Shown in pieces: positions 51,937-61,130 of a stretch of DNA of 64,000 nucleotides. Position 1 is the stretch's first letter, and each line of letters starts with the position of its first letter. The position numbers and the translations under genes are program-made. The notes under the pieces are model-generated. The model saw nothing but the letters and a program-made list of their open reading frames with translations. It did not search any database and had not been told where the DNA came from. The stretch is from Pseudomonas sp. Os17 (GTDB lineage: Bacteria > Pseudomonadota > Gammaproteobacteria > Pseudomonadales > Pseudomonadaceae), in NCBI RefSeq assembly GCF_001547895.1, contig NZ_AP014627.1, positions 2,979,501 through 3,043,500 of the forward strand, given 5' to 3'.

Positions 51937-52695
51937 ATGACCGATAAAGCCTTCGCTCAGGCAGATCCCGACTGGCTGGCCCTGATCAGTGCGGCCCGGG
52001 ACTGGCTGTCCGGTCCCCTGGGGCAATTTTTGCTGGACGAAGAGCGGCGCATGCTCGAAGAGGAACTGGGGCGTTTCTTCGGCGGTTACCTGGTGCATTA
52101 CGGGCCTTCGGCGCAAAACCCGCCGGTGGCGCCTCAGGTGCAGCGCAACGTGCGCCTGGGGGCACCGCTGCCGGGGGTGGAGATCGTCTGCGAGGAACAG
52201 GCCTGGCCCCTGAGCGAGCATGCCGCCGATGTGGTGGTGCTGCAGCATGGCCTGGATTTCTGCCTGTCGCCCCACGGCCTGCTGCGCGAGGCCGCCAGTA
52301 GCGTGCGCCCCGGTGGTCATCTGCTGATTGTCGGCATCAACCCCTGGAGCACCTGGGGCCTGCGCCATGTGTTCGCCCACGACGCCTTGCGCCAGGCCCG
52401 TTGCATCTCGCCTTCGCGGGTTGGCGACTGGCTCAACCTGCTGGGCTTCGCGCTGGAGAAACGCCGCTTCGGGTGCTATCGTCCGCCGCTTGCCTCACAG
52501 GCATGGCAGGCGCGACTGGCCGGCTGGGAGCGCAAGGCCGGGCAGTGGCAACTGGCCGGCGGCGGCTTTTACCTGCTGGTGGCGCGCAAGATCGCCGTCG
52601 GCCTGCGCCCGGTGCGCCAGGTGCGACGCGAACCCATGGGCAAGCTGGTGCCGCTGCCCATGGCCAAGGTCAATCGCCGTAACAGCGAACCCTGA
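51937..52695 (+). CDS. SAM-dependent methyltransferase (class I, type 11)
   Basis: A protein of 252 residues. The methyltransferase core lies at about 65-165: [40 protein letters not shown] and [20 protein letters not shown]. The classical glycine-rich SAM loop is weak. The C-terminal ~60 residues are basic (RRRREP-like, [15 protein letters not shown]). The ATG at 51937 follows TTGGAGAATGCA. Its position between gloB and rnhA is conserved in pseudomonads; the acceptor is unknown. It is read toward rnhA, 108 bases away. Confidence 0.87.
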   Translation: MTDKAFAQADPDWLALISAARDWLSGPLGQFLLDEERRMLEEELGRFFGGYLVHYGPSAQNPPVAPQVQRNVRLGAPLPGVEIVCEEQAWPLSEHAADVVVLQHGLDFCLSPHGLLREAASSVRPGGHLLIVGINPWSTWGLRHVFAHDALRQARCISPSRVGDWLNLLGFALEKRRFGCYRPPLASQAWQARLAGWERKAGQWQLAGGGFYLLVARKIAVGLRPVRQVRREPMGKLVPLPMAKVNRRNSEP

Positions 52696-52803
52696 TGACC
52701 TGCAGCAACCTTCTTTTTATATAGACCGGCCGAGTGACCTCGGCCTTGGGCGCTGTCGACCGCAATCGGCAGGCCACTGGCAATTTTCTGATGGAAGGCG
52801 TGG

Positions 52804-53253
52804 ATGAGCGATAGCGTAGAAATCTTTACCGACGGTGCCTGCAAGGGCAATCCCGGCCCGGGTGGCTGGGGTGCGTTGCTGGTGTTCAAGGGCGTCGAGA
52901 AGGAGCTCTGGGGAGGCGAGGCCAACACCACCAACAACCGCATGGAGCTGATGGCGGCGATTCGCGGCCTGGAAGAACTCAAGCGCGAGTGCGACGTGCT
53001 GCTGGTCACCGACTCGCAGTACGTGATGAAGGGCATCAACGAGTGGATGGCCAACTGGAAGAAGCGCGGCTGGAAGACCGCGGCCAAGGAGCCGGTGAAG
53101 AACGCCGACCTGTGGCAGCAGCTGGACGAGCAGGTCAACCGGCACAAGGTCACCTGGAAATGGGTCCGCGGCCACACCGGTCACCACGGCAACGAGCGGG
53201 CCGACCAGTTGGCCAACCGCGGCGTGGATGAGGTTCGCGGCTACAAGGGCTGA
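52804..53253 (+). CDS. rnhA: Ribonuclease HI
   Basis: A protein of 149 residues, close to the E. coli length. The DEDD catalytic set is visible: Asp in [17 protein letters not shown], Glu in [11 protein letters not shown], Asp in LLVTDSQYV and the C-terminal [15 protein letters not shown] with His and Asp. The basic handle region ([19 protein letters not shown]) is intact. It removes RNA from RNA-DNA hybrids. The ATG at 52804 is preceded by GGAAGG. dnaQ lies downstream with the DUF2388 gene between them on the opposite strand. Confidence 0.97.
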   Translation: MSDSVEIFTDGACKGNPGPGGWGALLVFKGVEKELWGGEANTTNNRMELMAAIRGLEELKRECDVLLVTDSQYVMKGINEWMANWKKRGWKTAAKEPVKNADLWQQLDEQVNRHKVTWKWVRGHTGHHGNERADQLANRGVDEVRGYKG

Positions 53254-53258
53254 GGGCG

Positions 53259-53594
53259 TTACAGGGTGAGAATCGCCGCCGCCAGTTGTTCGTCGCTGTA
53301 GGGCGGGTTGTGCAGTGTCCGGCGAATGTGCCGCAACGCCGATTCCAGTCGCGCCCCGCGAATCGCGCCGTCGCTGGCGACGAAGGCCGCGGCGTCGCTG
53401 CGGGCTTCCAGGACAAGCTTGTCATCCCTGAACGAACTGCTGATCTTGGCCGTGCCTTGGCTGCTGCTCAGCAGTCCGCTCATGCTCAGGTCGGTGCTGA
53501 TCACCAGGCTGGTGGCAAGGCTGGAACTGCTGAACATTGCAATGAGCAGGGCGATGAACAGCAGGTTTTGCAGACGGCGCCGGAGAGTCTTCAT
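53259..53594 (-). CDS. DUF2388 family exported small protein
   Basis: A protein of 111 residues with a signal peptide (LLFIALLIAMFSSSSLA). The mature part matches the pseudomonad DUF2388 pattern: SGLLSSSQGTAKISSSFRDD, LEARSDAAAFVASDGAIRGA and a C-terminal SDEQLAAAILTL. The function of the family is unknown. It is convergent with rnhA, its stop five bases beyond the rnhA stop, and divergent from dnaQ. Periplasmic location inferred. Confidence 0.82.
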   Translation of the reverse strand: MKTLRRRLQNLLFIALLIAMFSSSSLATSLVISTDLSMSGLLSSSQGTAKISSSFRDDKLVLEARSDAAAFVASDGAIRGARLESALRHIRRTLHNPPYSDEQLAAAILTL

Positions 53595-53733
53595 GACCGC
53601 GAGTTTCCCTGGAAAAGATCGGCGGCACCCTAGCAGCCGGGCCTTGGGCGAACCTCATCAGCTTTGCGAATAACTGTTAAAAAGTGCGCGGCAGCGGCCT
53701 GTTCCCTGCGGCGCGCTGTCCCTGGGCCGGGCA

Positions 53734-53742
53734 TGCTAAAAT
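53734..53742 (+). promoter_or_regulatory. Extended minus-10 element of the dnaQ promoter
   Basis: TGCTAAAAT is a TGn-extended minus-10 element (TAAAAT) 34 bases before the dnaQ start. No good minus-35 is present (nearest CTGTCC), which fits an extended-minus-10 sigma-70 promoter. Confidence 0.5.
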
Positions 53743-53775
53743 CCCGCCCTTTGCCAGATTGAGAACGGACCACTG

Positions 53776-54528
53776 ATGGCCAACAGATCTGTTGTACTCG
53801 ATACCGAAACCACCGGTATGCCGGTGACCGACGGCCACCGGATCATTGAAATCGGCTGCGTCGAGTTGATCGGTCGGCGCCTGACCGGGCGGCACTTCCA
53901 CGTTTACCTGCAACCGGATCGCGAGAGCGATGAGGGCGCCATCGGCGTCCACGGCATCACCAACGAGTTCCTGGTGGGCAAGCCGCGCTTTGCCGAAGTC
54001 GCCGATGAGTTCTTCGACTTTATCCAGGGTGCTCAGCTGATCATCCACAACGCGGCGTTCGACGTTGGCTTCATCAACAACGAATTCGCCCTGATGGGGC
54101 GCCACGACCGCGCGGACATCACCCAGCACTGCAGCATCCTCGACACCCTGTTGATGGCCCGTGAGCGTCACCCGGGCCAGCGCAACAGCCTCGATGCCCT
54201 GTGCAAGCGCTATGGCGTCGACAACTCCGGTCGTGAACTGCACGGCGCCTTGCTCGACTCGGAGATCCTGGCCGACGTCTACCTGACCATGACCGGTGGC
54301 CAGACCAGCCTGTCCCTGGCGGGCAACGCTTCGGACGGCAACGGTTCCGGCGAAGGCTCGGGCAACCGCGCCACGGAAATCCGCCGTCTGCCGGCCGATC
54401 GTCCACGGGGGCGGATCATCCAGGCCAGCGAAGCCGAATTGGCCGAGCACCAGACGCGTCTGGAAATCATCGCCAAGTCTGCCGGCGGCCCGGCCCTGTG
54501 GACCCAGTTGCTCGAAAACCAACACTAA
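53776..54528 (+). CDS. dnaQ: DNA polymerase III epsilon subunit (3'-5' proofreading exonuclease)
   Basis: A protein of 250 residues. Exonuclease motif I (VVLDTETTGMPV) with catalytic Asp and Glu, motif II (IIHNAAFDVGF) and motif III (HGALLDSEILADVYL) form a DEDDh-type active site. A linker and C-terminal segment (about 190-250) follow; this part normally binds the polymerase alpha subunit. It proofreads chromosomal replication. The ATG at 53776 sits 34 bases after an extended minus-10 element. Gene order rnhA-dnaQ is conserved widely in γ-proteobacteria; here a DUF2388 gene is inserted on the opposite strand. Confidence 0.97.
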   Translation: MANRSVVLDTETTGMPVTDGHRIIEIGCVELIGRRLTGRHFHVYLQPDRESDEGAIGVHGITNEFLVGKPRFAEVADEFFDFIQGAQLIIHNAAFDVGFINNEFALMGRHDRADITQHCSILDTLLMARERHPGQRNSLDALCKRYGVDNSGRELHGALLDSEILADVYLTMTGGQTSLSLAGNASDGNGSGEGSGNRATEIRRLPADRPRGRIIQASEAELAEHQTRLEIIAKSAGGPALWTQLLENQH

Positions 54529-54546
54529 GCCGTTGTCATCCGTGGC

Positions 54547-54668
54547 CCTGTAGCCGCTGCCGCAGGCTGCGAACGGCTCCGAAGGCGACAGAGGTTTGCC
54601 GGGAGATCGCCAAGCAAGGCCCTGTGGGCCTTCACGCAGCTTCGCCATGGCTCAGCAGCGGCTACAGG
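54547..54668. repeat. Large inverted repeat between dnaQ and ldcA
   Basis: Arms CTGTAGCCGCTG and CAGCGGCTACAG bracket about 100 bases that also contain GCTGCGAACGGCTCCGAAGG and GCAGCTTCG segments. It is a second dispersed repeat type common between Pseudomonas genes, distinct from the GTAGGAGC family. It fills much of the 281-base gap; the ldcA promoter must lie in the remainder (54669-54809), where I see no clear motif. Confidence 0.65.
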
Positions 54669-54809
54669 TGTGTGGGGCGTGGGCCGGCAATTGTGCCTGT
54701 GCGACCTTTTGTTACATCCAGTCTGTGCTCGGGGTGACAGGCGACGCCAGGAGCTTCTACCCTGAGTCCATTGGCGGGACCTACCCGCCGCCTCAGGACA
54801 GCCTGCCCC

Positions 54810-57065
54810 ATGTACAAAGACCTGCAGTTTCCGATCCTGATCGTGCACCGCGATATCAAGGCCGATACGGTGGCCGGGGACCGGGTGCGGGGCATCGCCC
54901 GGGAGCTGGAGAAGGACGGCTTCAGCATCTTCTCGGCGGTCAACTACGCCGAAGGGCGCCTGGTGGCCGCTACCCACCACGGCCTGGCCTGCATGTTGAT
55001 CGCCGCCGAGGGCGCCGGGGAAAACACCCATCTGCTGCAAAACATGGTGGAGCTGATCCGCCTGGCCCGGGTGCGCGCGCCCCTGTTGCCGATCTTCGCC
55101 CTGGGGGAGCAGATGACCCTGGAGAACGCTCCGGCCGATGCCATGAGCGAGCTCAACCAGCTGCGAGGCATTCTCTACCTGTTCGAGGACACGGTGCCCT
55201 TTCTGGCCCGGCAGGTGGCCCGGGCCGCGCGCAATTATCTCGACGGCCTGCTGCCGCCGTTCTTCAAGGCCCTGGTGCAGCACACTGCCGACTCCAACTA
55301 TTCCTGGCATACCCCGGGGCACGGCGGTGGCGTGGCTTATCGCAAGAGCCCGGTGGGGCAGGCGTTCCACCAGTTTTTCGGCGAGAACACCTTGCGTTCC
55401 GACCTGTCGGTATCGGTGCCGGAACTGGGCTCGCTGCTGGATCACACCGGGCCCCTGGCGGAAGCCGAGGCGCGGGCGGCGCGCAATTTTGGTGCCGACC
55501 ATACCTTCTTCGTGATCAATGGCACGTCCACCGCCAACAAGATCGTCTGGCATTCCATGGTGGGGCGCGATGACCTGGTGCTGGTGGATCGCAACTGCCA
55601 TAAATCGGTGTTGCACTCGATCATCATGACCGGGGCCATCCCCCTGTACCTGTGTCCCGAACGCAATGAACTGGGGATTATCGGGCCGATTCCCTTGAGC
55701 GAGTTCAGCCCCGAGTCGATCCAGGCCAAGATCGACGCCAGTCCGCTGACCCGTGGCCGGCCGCCCAAGGTCAAGCTGGCGGTGGTCACCAACTCCACCT
55801 ATGACGGCCTGTGCTACAACGCCGAACTGATCAAGCAAAGCCTGGGCAACAGTGTCGAGGTGCTGCATTTCGACGAGGCCTGGTATGCCTACGCCGCTTT
55901 CCACGAATTCTTTTCCGGGCGCTATGGCATGGGCACCTCGCGCAGCGCCGACAGCCCGCTGGTGTTCACCACCCATTCCACCCACAAGCTGCTGGCGGCC
56001 TTCAGCCAGGCGTCGATGATCCATGTCCAGGATGGCGGCGCCCGACAACTGGATCGGGACCGTTTCAACGAAGCGTTCATGATGCATATCTCCACGTCGC
56101 CGCAATACAGCATCATCGCCTCGCTGGATGTGGCCTCGGCGATGATGGAAGGGCCGGCGGGGCGCTCGCTGCTGCAGGAAATGTTCGATGAGGCCCTGAG
56201 CTTCCGCCGGGCCCTGGCCAACCTGCGGCAGCACATCGCCGCCGATGACTGGTGGTTCTCGATCTGGCAGCCGGAGCGCGTCGAAGGCATCGATCAGGTG
56301 CGCACCGGCGACTGGCTGCTGGAACCCGAAGGCGAGTGGCACGGCTTTGCCGGCGTCACCGACGACTATGTGCTGCTGGACCCGATCAAGGTGACCCTGG
56401 TAATGCCCGGGCTGACCGCAGGCGGGGCCCTGAGCGAGCACGGGATTCCGGCGGCGGTGGTCAGCAAGTTTCTCTGGGAGCGCGGGCTGGTGGTGGAAAA
56501 GACCGGGCTCTATTCGTTCCTGGTGCTGTTCTCCATGGGCATCACCAAGGGCAAGTGGAGCACGCTGCTGACCGAGCTGCTGGAGTTCAAGCGCAACTAC
56601 GACGCCAATGTCAGCCTCGCCAGTTGCCTGCCCAGCGTCGCCAGTCAGGACCCGCAGCGCTATCAGGGCATGGGTTTGCAGGACCTGTGCGACCAGTTGC
56701 ATGCCTGTTACCGCAGCAACGCCACGGCCAAGCACCTCAAACGCATGTACACCGTGCTGCCGGAGGTGGCGATGAAGCCTGCCGATGCCTACGACCAACT
56801 GGTGCGCGGCGAAGTCGAGGCGGTGTCCATCGATCAGTTGCAGGGCCGTATCGCCGCGGTGATGCTGGTGCCGTATCCGCCGGGCATTCCGTTGATCATG
56901 CCCGGCGAGCGCTTCACCGAGTCGACCCGCTCGATCATCGATTACCTGGCTTTCGCCCGGGCCTTCGACAGCAGCTTCCCGGGCTTTGTCGCCGATGTGC
57001 ACGGTCTGCAGCATGAGGATCTGGGCGACGGGCGCCACTACACCGTCGATTGCATCAAAGCATGA
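54810..57065 (+). CDS. ldcA: Lysine decarboxylase (Orn/Lys/Arg decarboxylase, PLP enzyme)
   Basis: A protein of 751 residues, the length I recall for P. aeruginosa LdcA. The N-terminal wing domain (about 1-125: FPILIVHRDIKADT, LLPIFALGEQMTLENAP) precedes the fold-type I PLP domain with SWHTPGHGGGVAYRKSPVG, INGTSTANKIV, STYDGLCYNA and the Schiff-base Lys in TTHSTHKLLAAFSQAS. The C-terminal domain ends in HYTVDCIKA. It decarboxylates lysine to cadaverine; in P. aeruginosa LdcA is lysine specific and under arginine control. The ATG at 54810 has AGGA 13 bases upstream, a long spacing. It is followed immediately by an acetyltransferase gene. Confidence 0.94.
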   Translation: MYKDLQFPILIVHRDIKADTVAGDRVRGIARELEKDGFSIFSAVNYAEGRLVAATHHGLACMLIAAEGAGENTHLLQNMVELIRLARVRAPLLPIFALGEQMTLENAPADAMSELNQLRGILYLFEDTVPFLARQVARAARNYLDGLLPPFFKALVQHTADSNYSWHTPGHGGGVAYRKSPVGQAFHQFFGENTLRSDLSVSVPELGSLLDHTGPLAEAEARAARNFGADHTFFVINGTSTANKIVWHSMVGRDDLVLVDRNCHKSVLHSIIMTGAIPLYLCPERNELGIIGPIPLSEFSPESIQAKIDASPLTRGRPPKVKLAVVTNSTYDGLCYNAELIKQSLGNSVEVLHFDEAWYAYAAFHEFFSGRYGMGTSRSADSPLVFTTHSTHKLLAAFSQASMIHVQDGGARQLDRDRFNEAFMMHISTSPQYSIIASLDVASAMMEGPAGRSLLQEMFDEALSFRRALANLRQHIAADDWWFSIWQPERVEGIDQVRTGDWLLEPEGEWHGFAGVTDDYVLLDPIKVTLVMPGLTAGGALSEHGIPAAVVSKFLWERGLVVEKTGLYSFLVLFSMGITKGKWSTLLTELLEFKRNYDANVSLASCLPSVASQDPQRYQGMGLQDLCDQLHACYRSNATAKHLKRMYTVLPEVAMKPADAYDQLVRGEVEAVSIDQLQGRIAAVMLVPYPPGIPLIMPGERFTESTRSIIDYLAFARAFDSSFPGFVADVHGLQHEDLGDGRHYTVDCIKA

Positions 57066-57079
57066 GGAGTTTTCCCGCT

Positions 57080-57667
57080 ATGCAGCCTGTTGTGAACCCC
57101 GTGCACCCGGGGCTGGCGATCCGTGTGGCCGACCAGGGGTTCGCCGCCTATGTCTGGGGCAGCGACTTCAGCTTCGAGGTCAGCGCCTACGCCGAGCCTG
57201 CGCCAAGCCAGGCGGTGGCGGACTGGCCGCTGCGCAAGGTGGTGCCGTATCGCAAGTGCTATGGCATCGATCCGGAGGAGTTCGGCAGCTACCGCAATGC
57301 CGCGGACAGCGAGATCTTCATGGCCTATCTCGATGACCAGCCCGTGGGGCATGTGGTGGTCAGCACCAACTGGAACGGCTACGGGCATGTCGACGAACTG
57401 GCGGTGCATGCACCGGCCCGACGCCACGGCGTGGCCCGGGCACTGCTGGAGGTGGCGCAGTTCTGGAGTCGCAAGAAGCAACTGCCGGGGGTGATGCTGG
57501 AAACCCAGAACAACAACCTGGGGGCCTGTCGCCTGTACGAGCAGTGCGGCTATGTGGTGGGCGGGGTGGATCAACTGCGTTATCGCGGCATCGATCCGCA
57601 GACCCGCGAAGTGGCGATCTTCTGGTATTGCCTGTTTGCCGATGAACCCCAGGTCCGCCAGCCTTAG
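57080..57667 (+). CDS. GNAT N-acetyltransferase downstream of ldcA
   Basis: A protein of 195 residues. The acetyl-CoA region reads VDELAVHAPARRHGVARALLE (RRxGxA) and the C-terminal half has GVMLETQNNNLGACRLYEQC, which resembles amino-acid or polyamine/aminoglycoside acetyltransferases. The ATG at 57080 has GAGGAG at ten bases; an ATG at 57062 that overlaps the ldcA stop would place this element inside the gene and is less likely. The 14-base spacing from ldcA suggests a joint transcript, so acetylation of cadaverine or another diamine is a reasonable inference, not shown. Its stop overlaps the stop of a convergent LysR regulator by four bases. Confidence 0.85.
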   Translation: MQPVVNPVHPGLAIRVADQGFAAYVWGSDFSFEVSAYAEPAPSQAVADWPLRKVVPYRKCYGIDPEEFGSYRNAADSEIFMAYLDDQPVGHVVVSTNWNGYGHVDELAVHAPARRHGVARALLEVAQFWSRKKQLPGVMLETQNNNLGACRLYEQCGYVVGGVDQLRYRGIDPQTREVAIFWYCLFADEPQVRQP

Positions 57668-58557
57668 CCCGCCAGCAGGGACTCGGCCTGTTGCGTCAGC
57701 AGTTCCAGCAGGGCATTGAGCAGGGGCGAGACTTCGCTGCCCTGGCGGCGCAGGGCGTACAGGGTGACGCCGATCGGCGGCGACAGCGGGCATGCATCGA
57801 GCCCGGCACTGCGGGCGCCGACGGCGGTGAAGGGGTCGACAATGGCCAGCCCTTCACCGGCTTCCACCAGGCTGCGCATCATCTGATAGGTCTGCACCCG
57901 GGTCTGGATCACCGGGCTTGGCCGCAGATTCTGCAATTTACTGGCGAGCATCACGCTCAGCGGGTCCTGGCCTTCCAGGCCGAGCATGGCCTGGCCGGCC
58001 AGATCCTGCAGGGCGGCGTATTTCTGCCGGGGTTGCAGCCAGCCGTGGGGGGCCAGCAGGAACAGCTTGCCCTGGGCCAGAGCCTGGCTGTGGATGTCCG
58101 GGTGTTCGGGGTCATGCAGGCTCAGGCCCAGGTCGCAATCGCGCAGCAGCAGGCGCTCGACCATGTCCCGGGTGCCGTGGCTGAGGAGACTGCAAGGGGT
58201 ATCGGGAAAGCGCCGCCGCAGGGCGGCGATGCACTGGGGCAGCAGTTGCTGGACCAGCGGCGGGGTGCCGATGATGCGCAACGGCGGTGCCTGGTGAAAG
58301 CGCAAACTGTCGGCCAGGCGTTGCAGCGGCTCGAAGGCGTCGTAGACCCGGGTGATCGCCGGTTGCAGTTCCCGGGCTTCGCGGGTGGCCTGCAAGCGTC
58401 CGCGCACGCTGGCGAACAGCATGAACCCCAAGTGGCTTTCGGCATCGCGCAGCAAGGCCTCGACCTCGGCCACCGAGAGCTGCAGCAGCTCGGCGGCGGT
58501 GCCCAGGTGGGCGGTTTGCAGGAGGGCCTGAATCACTTCGATATGACGTAGACGCAT
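57664..58557 (-). CDS. LysR family transcriptional regulator
   Basis: A protein of 297 residues. N-terminal winged helix: MRLRHIEVIQALLQTAHLGT, AAELLQLSVAEVEALLRDAE and LGFMLFASVRGRLQATREA, the LysR DNA-binding pattern. The effector domain (about 90-297) has LRIIGTPPLVQQLLPQCIAA, DCDLGLSLHDPEH, LLAPHGW and MMRSLVEAGEGLAIVD. It is convergent with the ldcA-acetyltransferase pair, so it is a candidate regulator of them, but its target cannot be read from the sequence. Confidence 0.9.
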   Translation of the reverse strand: MRLRHIEVIQALLQTAHLGTAAELLQLSVAEVEALLRDAESHLGFMLFASVRGRLQATREARELQPAITRVYDAFEPLQRLADSLRFHQAPPLRIIGTPPLVQQLLPQCIAALRRRFPDTPCSLLSHGTRDMVERLLLRDCDLGLSLHDPEHPDIHSQALAQGKLFLLAPHGWLQPRQKYAALQDLAGQAMLGLEGQDPLSVMLASKLQNLRPSPVIQTRVQTYQMMRSLVEAGEGLAIVDPFTAVGARSAGLDACPLSPPIGVTLYALRRQGSEVSPLLNALLELLTQQAESLLAG

Positions 58558-58673
58558 GCTTGAAGTCCATCTCCAGCCGTTGGGCGGTCAAGCATCGAAT
58601 CCTACCCCAACTGCAGGTCCGGAATCTGTAGTCGCCACCCTTGGCCGGACCGGACCGCCGGGGCCGGGTGCGC

Positions 58674-58910
58674 CTATTCGGTGACGTAGGTCTCGGGCTC
58701 GCGGACGATGGTCACATCCGATTGCACCAGCAGGAACTGATTGTCGTCGAGCTTGCGCACTCGGTCGCCAATCGCCAGGCGATAGGTGGTGACGGGTTCC
58801 GAGCCGGTCGTACCGTCCTGCGCGGGCATGGATTCCTGGAACTCGTGCACTGAATACACCCGTCCTTCGGCATCTCTTGCATGGAATTGTCCGACAAGTA
58901 CTGCAGCCAT
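58674..58910 (-). CDS. Small conserved acidic protein of unknown function
   Basis: A protein of 78 residues. It begins MAAVLVGQFHARDAEGRVYS and continues with VHEFQESMPAQDGTTGSEPV, TTYRLAIGDRVRKLDDNQ and FLLVQSDVTIVREPETYVTE. No signal peptide, membrane segment or known motif; the strand-rich pattern suggests a small β-barrel. The ATG at 58910 has AGAGG at eight bases; the longer upstream frame has poor coding character. It lies between a LysR gene and an FMN reductase gene with no clear partner. Confidence 0.7.
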   Translation of the reverse strand: MAAVLVGQFHARDAEGRVYSVHEFQESMPAQDGTTGSEPVTTYRLAIGDRVRKLDDNQFLLVQSDVTIVREPETYVTE

Positions 58911-59126
58911 CTTTAGAGCCTCTGGAGATAAAACACGCAAATTTCGCTGCTGTAGACCCGGTGGGTGCCGGGTAAGTTTTGCCGCCTGGAAAAAATAATC
59001 CACGGCCGCCGCCGGCCGGGGGGTGCGACAGGATTTATCTGAGCAAATGGCGCTCGCGGGGTAGCAGGCACCCCCCGGGCTCATCTATAACTAACACCTT
59101 CTTCACGCCAAGGGTTGGAAACTCCA

Positions 59127-59684
59127 ATGAGCAATGTCTACAAGGTTGCAGTGCTGGTCGGCAGTCTGAGAGCGCAGTCCCTGAACCGTAAGGTCGCCCT
59201 GGCGCTGGCCGAGCTGGCCCCGGCGAACCTGCAGTTGGGCATCGTCGAGATCGGCGATCTGCCGCTCTACAACGAAGACATCGATGTGACGCCGCCGGCG
59301 ACCTACACCCGCTTTCGCGAACAGATCGCGGCCGCCGATGCCGTGCTGTTCGTGACCCCTGAATACAACCGCTCGGTGCCTGCACCGTTGAAGAACGCCA
59401 TCGACGTCGGTTCGCGTCCTTATGGCAAGAGTGCCTGGAGCGGCAAGCCGGGTGCGGTGATCAGCGTGTCCCCGGGGGCCATTGGCGGCTTCGGGGCCAA
59501 CCACCACCTGCGCCAGTCCCTGGTGTTTCTCAATGTGCCGTGCATGCAGCAGCCGGAAGCCTACCTGGGCGGCGCCGGTGCGGCGTTCGATGATTCGGGC
59601 AAGCTGTCGGAGGCCACCCGGCCGTTCCTGCAGGGCTTCATCAACGCCTACGGCCAATGGGTCGAGCAACAGAAGAAAGCCTGA
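59127..59684 (+). CDS. NAD(P)H-dependent FMN reductase (ChrR/YieF-like)
   Basis: A flavodoxin-fold reductase of 185 residues. It starts VAVLVGSLRAQSLNRKVALA, the phosphate-binding loop of the family, then IGDLPLYNEDID, VTPEYNRSVPAPLKNAID (the GSY/TPEYN flavin-binding segment) and VSVSPGAIGGFGANHHLRQS. Relatives such as ChrR/YieF reduce quinones, azo dyes or chromate. The ATG at 59127 lies 12 bases after an in-frame start at 59115 and has TTGGAAA upstream. An ArsB-type transporter gene follows 148 bases later with a REP between them; ArsH, which shares the fold, is longer and differs in the loop, so ArsH identity is unlikely. Confidence 0.88.
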   Translation: MSNVYKVAVLVGSLRAQSLNRKVALALAELAPANLQLGIVEIGDLPLYNEDIDVTPPATYTRFREQIAAADAVLFVTPEYNRSVPAPLKNAIDVGSRPYGKSAWSGKPGAVISVSPGAIGGFGANHHLRQSLVFLNVPCMQQPEAYLGGAGAAFDDSGKLSEATRPFLQGFINAYGQWVEQQKKA

Positions 59685-59716
59685 ACGCCTTCCTCCCTCC
59701 ACATTTCCCTGCTGTT

Positions 59717-59800
59717 GCAGGAGCCGGCTTGCCGGCGAGCGGGTTCCTGAGGCTCATGGAGGCCTCGGGGGCAGCTTCGCTGGCAAGCCGGTTCCTTTGC
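59717..59800. repeat. REP-type inverted repeat between the FMN reductase and transporter genes
   Basis: Left arm GCAGGAGCCGGCTTGCCGGC and inverted right arm containing GCTGGCAAGCCGGTTCCT; same family as at 12231. The right arm is imperfect. Confidence 0.75.
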
Positions 59801-59832
59801 CGGTCAGCTCTTTATTCAAGATTCCTTAAATC

Positions 59833-61119
59833 ATGTTGATTGCAGTATTGATCTTCCTGCTGACCATCACCCTGGTGATCTGGCAGCCCAAAGGCCTGGG
59901 CGTGGGCTGGAGCGCGGTGTTCGGCGCGCTCCTGGCGCTGTTCTGCGGCGTGGTGCAACTGGCCGACATCCCGGTGGTGTGGCAGATCATCTGGAACGCC
60001 ACCGGCACCTTCGTCGCGCTGATCATCATCAGCCTGCTGCTGGACGAGGCCGGATTCTTCGCCTGGGCCGCCCTGCACGTGGCGCGCTGGGGACGGGGCA
60101 GGGGGCGACGCCTGTTCGCCTTCATGGTGTTGCTCGGCGCCCTGGTGTCGGCGCTGTTCGCCAACGACGGTGCGGCGCTGATCCTGACCCCCATCGTCAT
60201 TTCCATGCTGCTGGCCTTGCGCTTTTCTGCCGCCACCACCCTGGCATTCGTCATGGGGGCCGGCTTCATCGCCGACACCGCGAGTCTGCCGCTGGTGGTG
60301 TCGAACCTGGTGAACATCGTCTCTGCGGACTTTTTCAAGATCGGCTTCAACCGCTATGCGGCCGTGATGCTGCCGGTCAACCTGGTCAGCGTTGCCGCGA
60401 CCCTGGCGGTGCTGCTGTGGTTTTTTCGCCGGGACATCCCTGAGCAGTACGATCCGCGGCAACTGGCCGAGCCGGCCAGTGCCATCCATGACCGGGCGAC
60501 CTTCATGGCCGGCTGGTGGGTGCTGCTGATCCTGCTGCTGGGCTGCTTTGCCCTGGAGCCGCTGGGGATTCCCATCAGCGCCATTTCCGCGGTCTGCGCC
60601 ACCTTGCTGCTGGTGATCGCTGCGCGTGGACACAAGATCTCCACCCGCAAGGTGCTCAAGGAAGCACCCTGGCAGATCGTGATTTTTTCCCTGGGCATGT
60701 ACCTGGTGGTGTACGGCTTGCGCAATGCCGGGCTGACCGGGCACCTGGCCGCCTGGCTCGACGCCTTTGCCGGCGGCGGAATCTGGGGGGCGGCCCTGGG
60801 CACCGGCTTGTTGACCGCCGGGTTGTCGTCGGTGATGAACAACCTGCCGACGGTGCTGATCGGTGCCTTGTCCATCGATGCCAGCCAAGCCACCGGGGTG
60901 GTCAAGGAGGCGATGATCTACGCCAACGTCATCGGCAGCGACCTGGGGCCGAAGATCACCCCCATCGGCAGCCTGGCCACCTTGCTCTGGCTGCATGTGC
61001 TGGAGCGCAAGGGCATTCATGTCGGCTGGGGTTATTACTTCCGGGTCGGCGTCGTGCTCACCGTGCCGGTGCTGCTGGTGACCCTGGCGGCCCTGGCGTT
61101 GCGGCTTTCCCTGGCATAG
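59833..61119 (+). CDS. ArsB-family membrane transporter (arsenite efflux-like)
   Basis: A membrane protein of 428 residues with about 11-12 hydrophobic segments. Family blocks are present: [69 protein letters not shown] and [20 protein letters not shown]. In ArsB these form the arsenite/antimonite pore, driven by proton motive force or by ArsA. No arsR, arsC or arsA lies nearby, so the physiological substrate may differ. Start at 59833; the ribosome-binding site is weak. Confidence 0.86.
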   Translation: MLIAVLIFLLTITLVIWQPKGLGVGWSAVFGALLALFCGVVQLADIPVVWQIIWNATGTFVALIIISLLLDEAGFFAWAALHVARWGRGRGRRLFAFMVLLGALVSALFANDGAALILTPIVISMLLALRFSAATTLAFVMGAGFIADTASLPLVVSNLVNIVSADFFKIGFNRYAAVMLPVNLVSVAATLAVLLWFFRRDIPEQYDPRQLAEPASAIHDRATFMAGWWVLLILLLGCFALEPLGIPISAISAVCATLLLVIAARGHKISTRKVLKEAPWQIVIFSLGMYLVVYGLRNAGLTGHLAAWLDAFAGGGIWGAALGTGLLTAGLSSVMNNLPTVLIGALSIDASQATGVVKEAMIYANVIGSDLGPKITPIGSLATLLWLHVLERKGIHVGWGYYFRVGVVLTVPVLLVTLAALALRLSLA

Positions 61120-61130
61120 CGAAACCCCAC

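Noticed and set aside
59127..59684. ArsH identity for the FMN reductase
   Set aside because: The protein is shorter than ArsH and lacks its N-terminal extension; it looks like ChrR/YieF.
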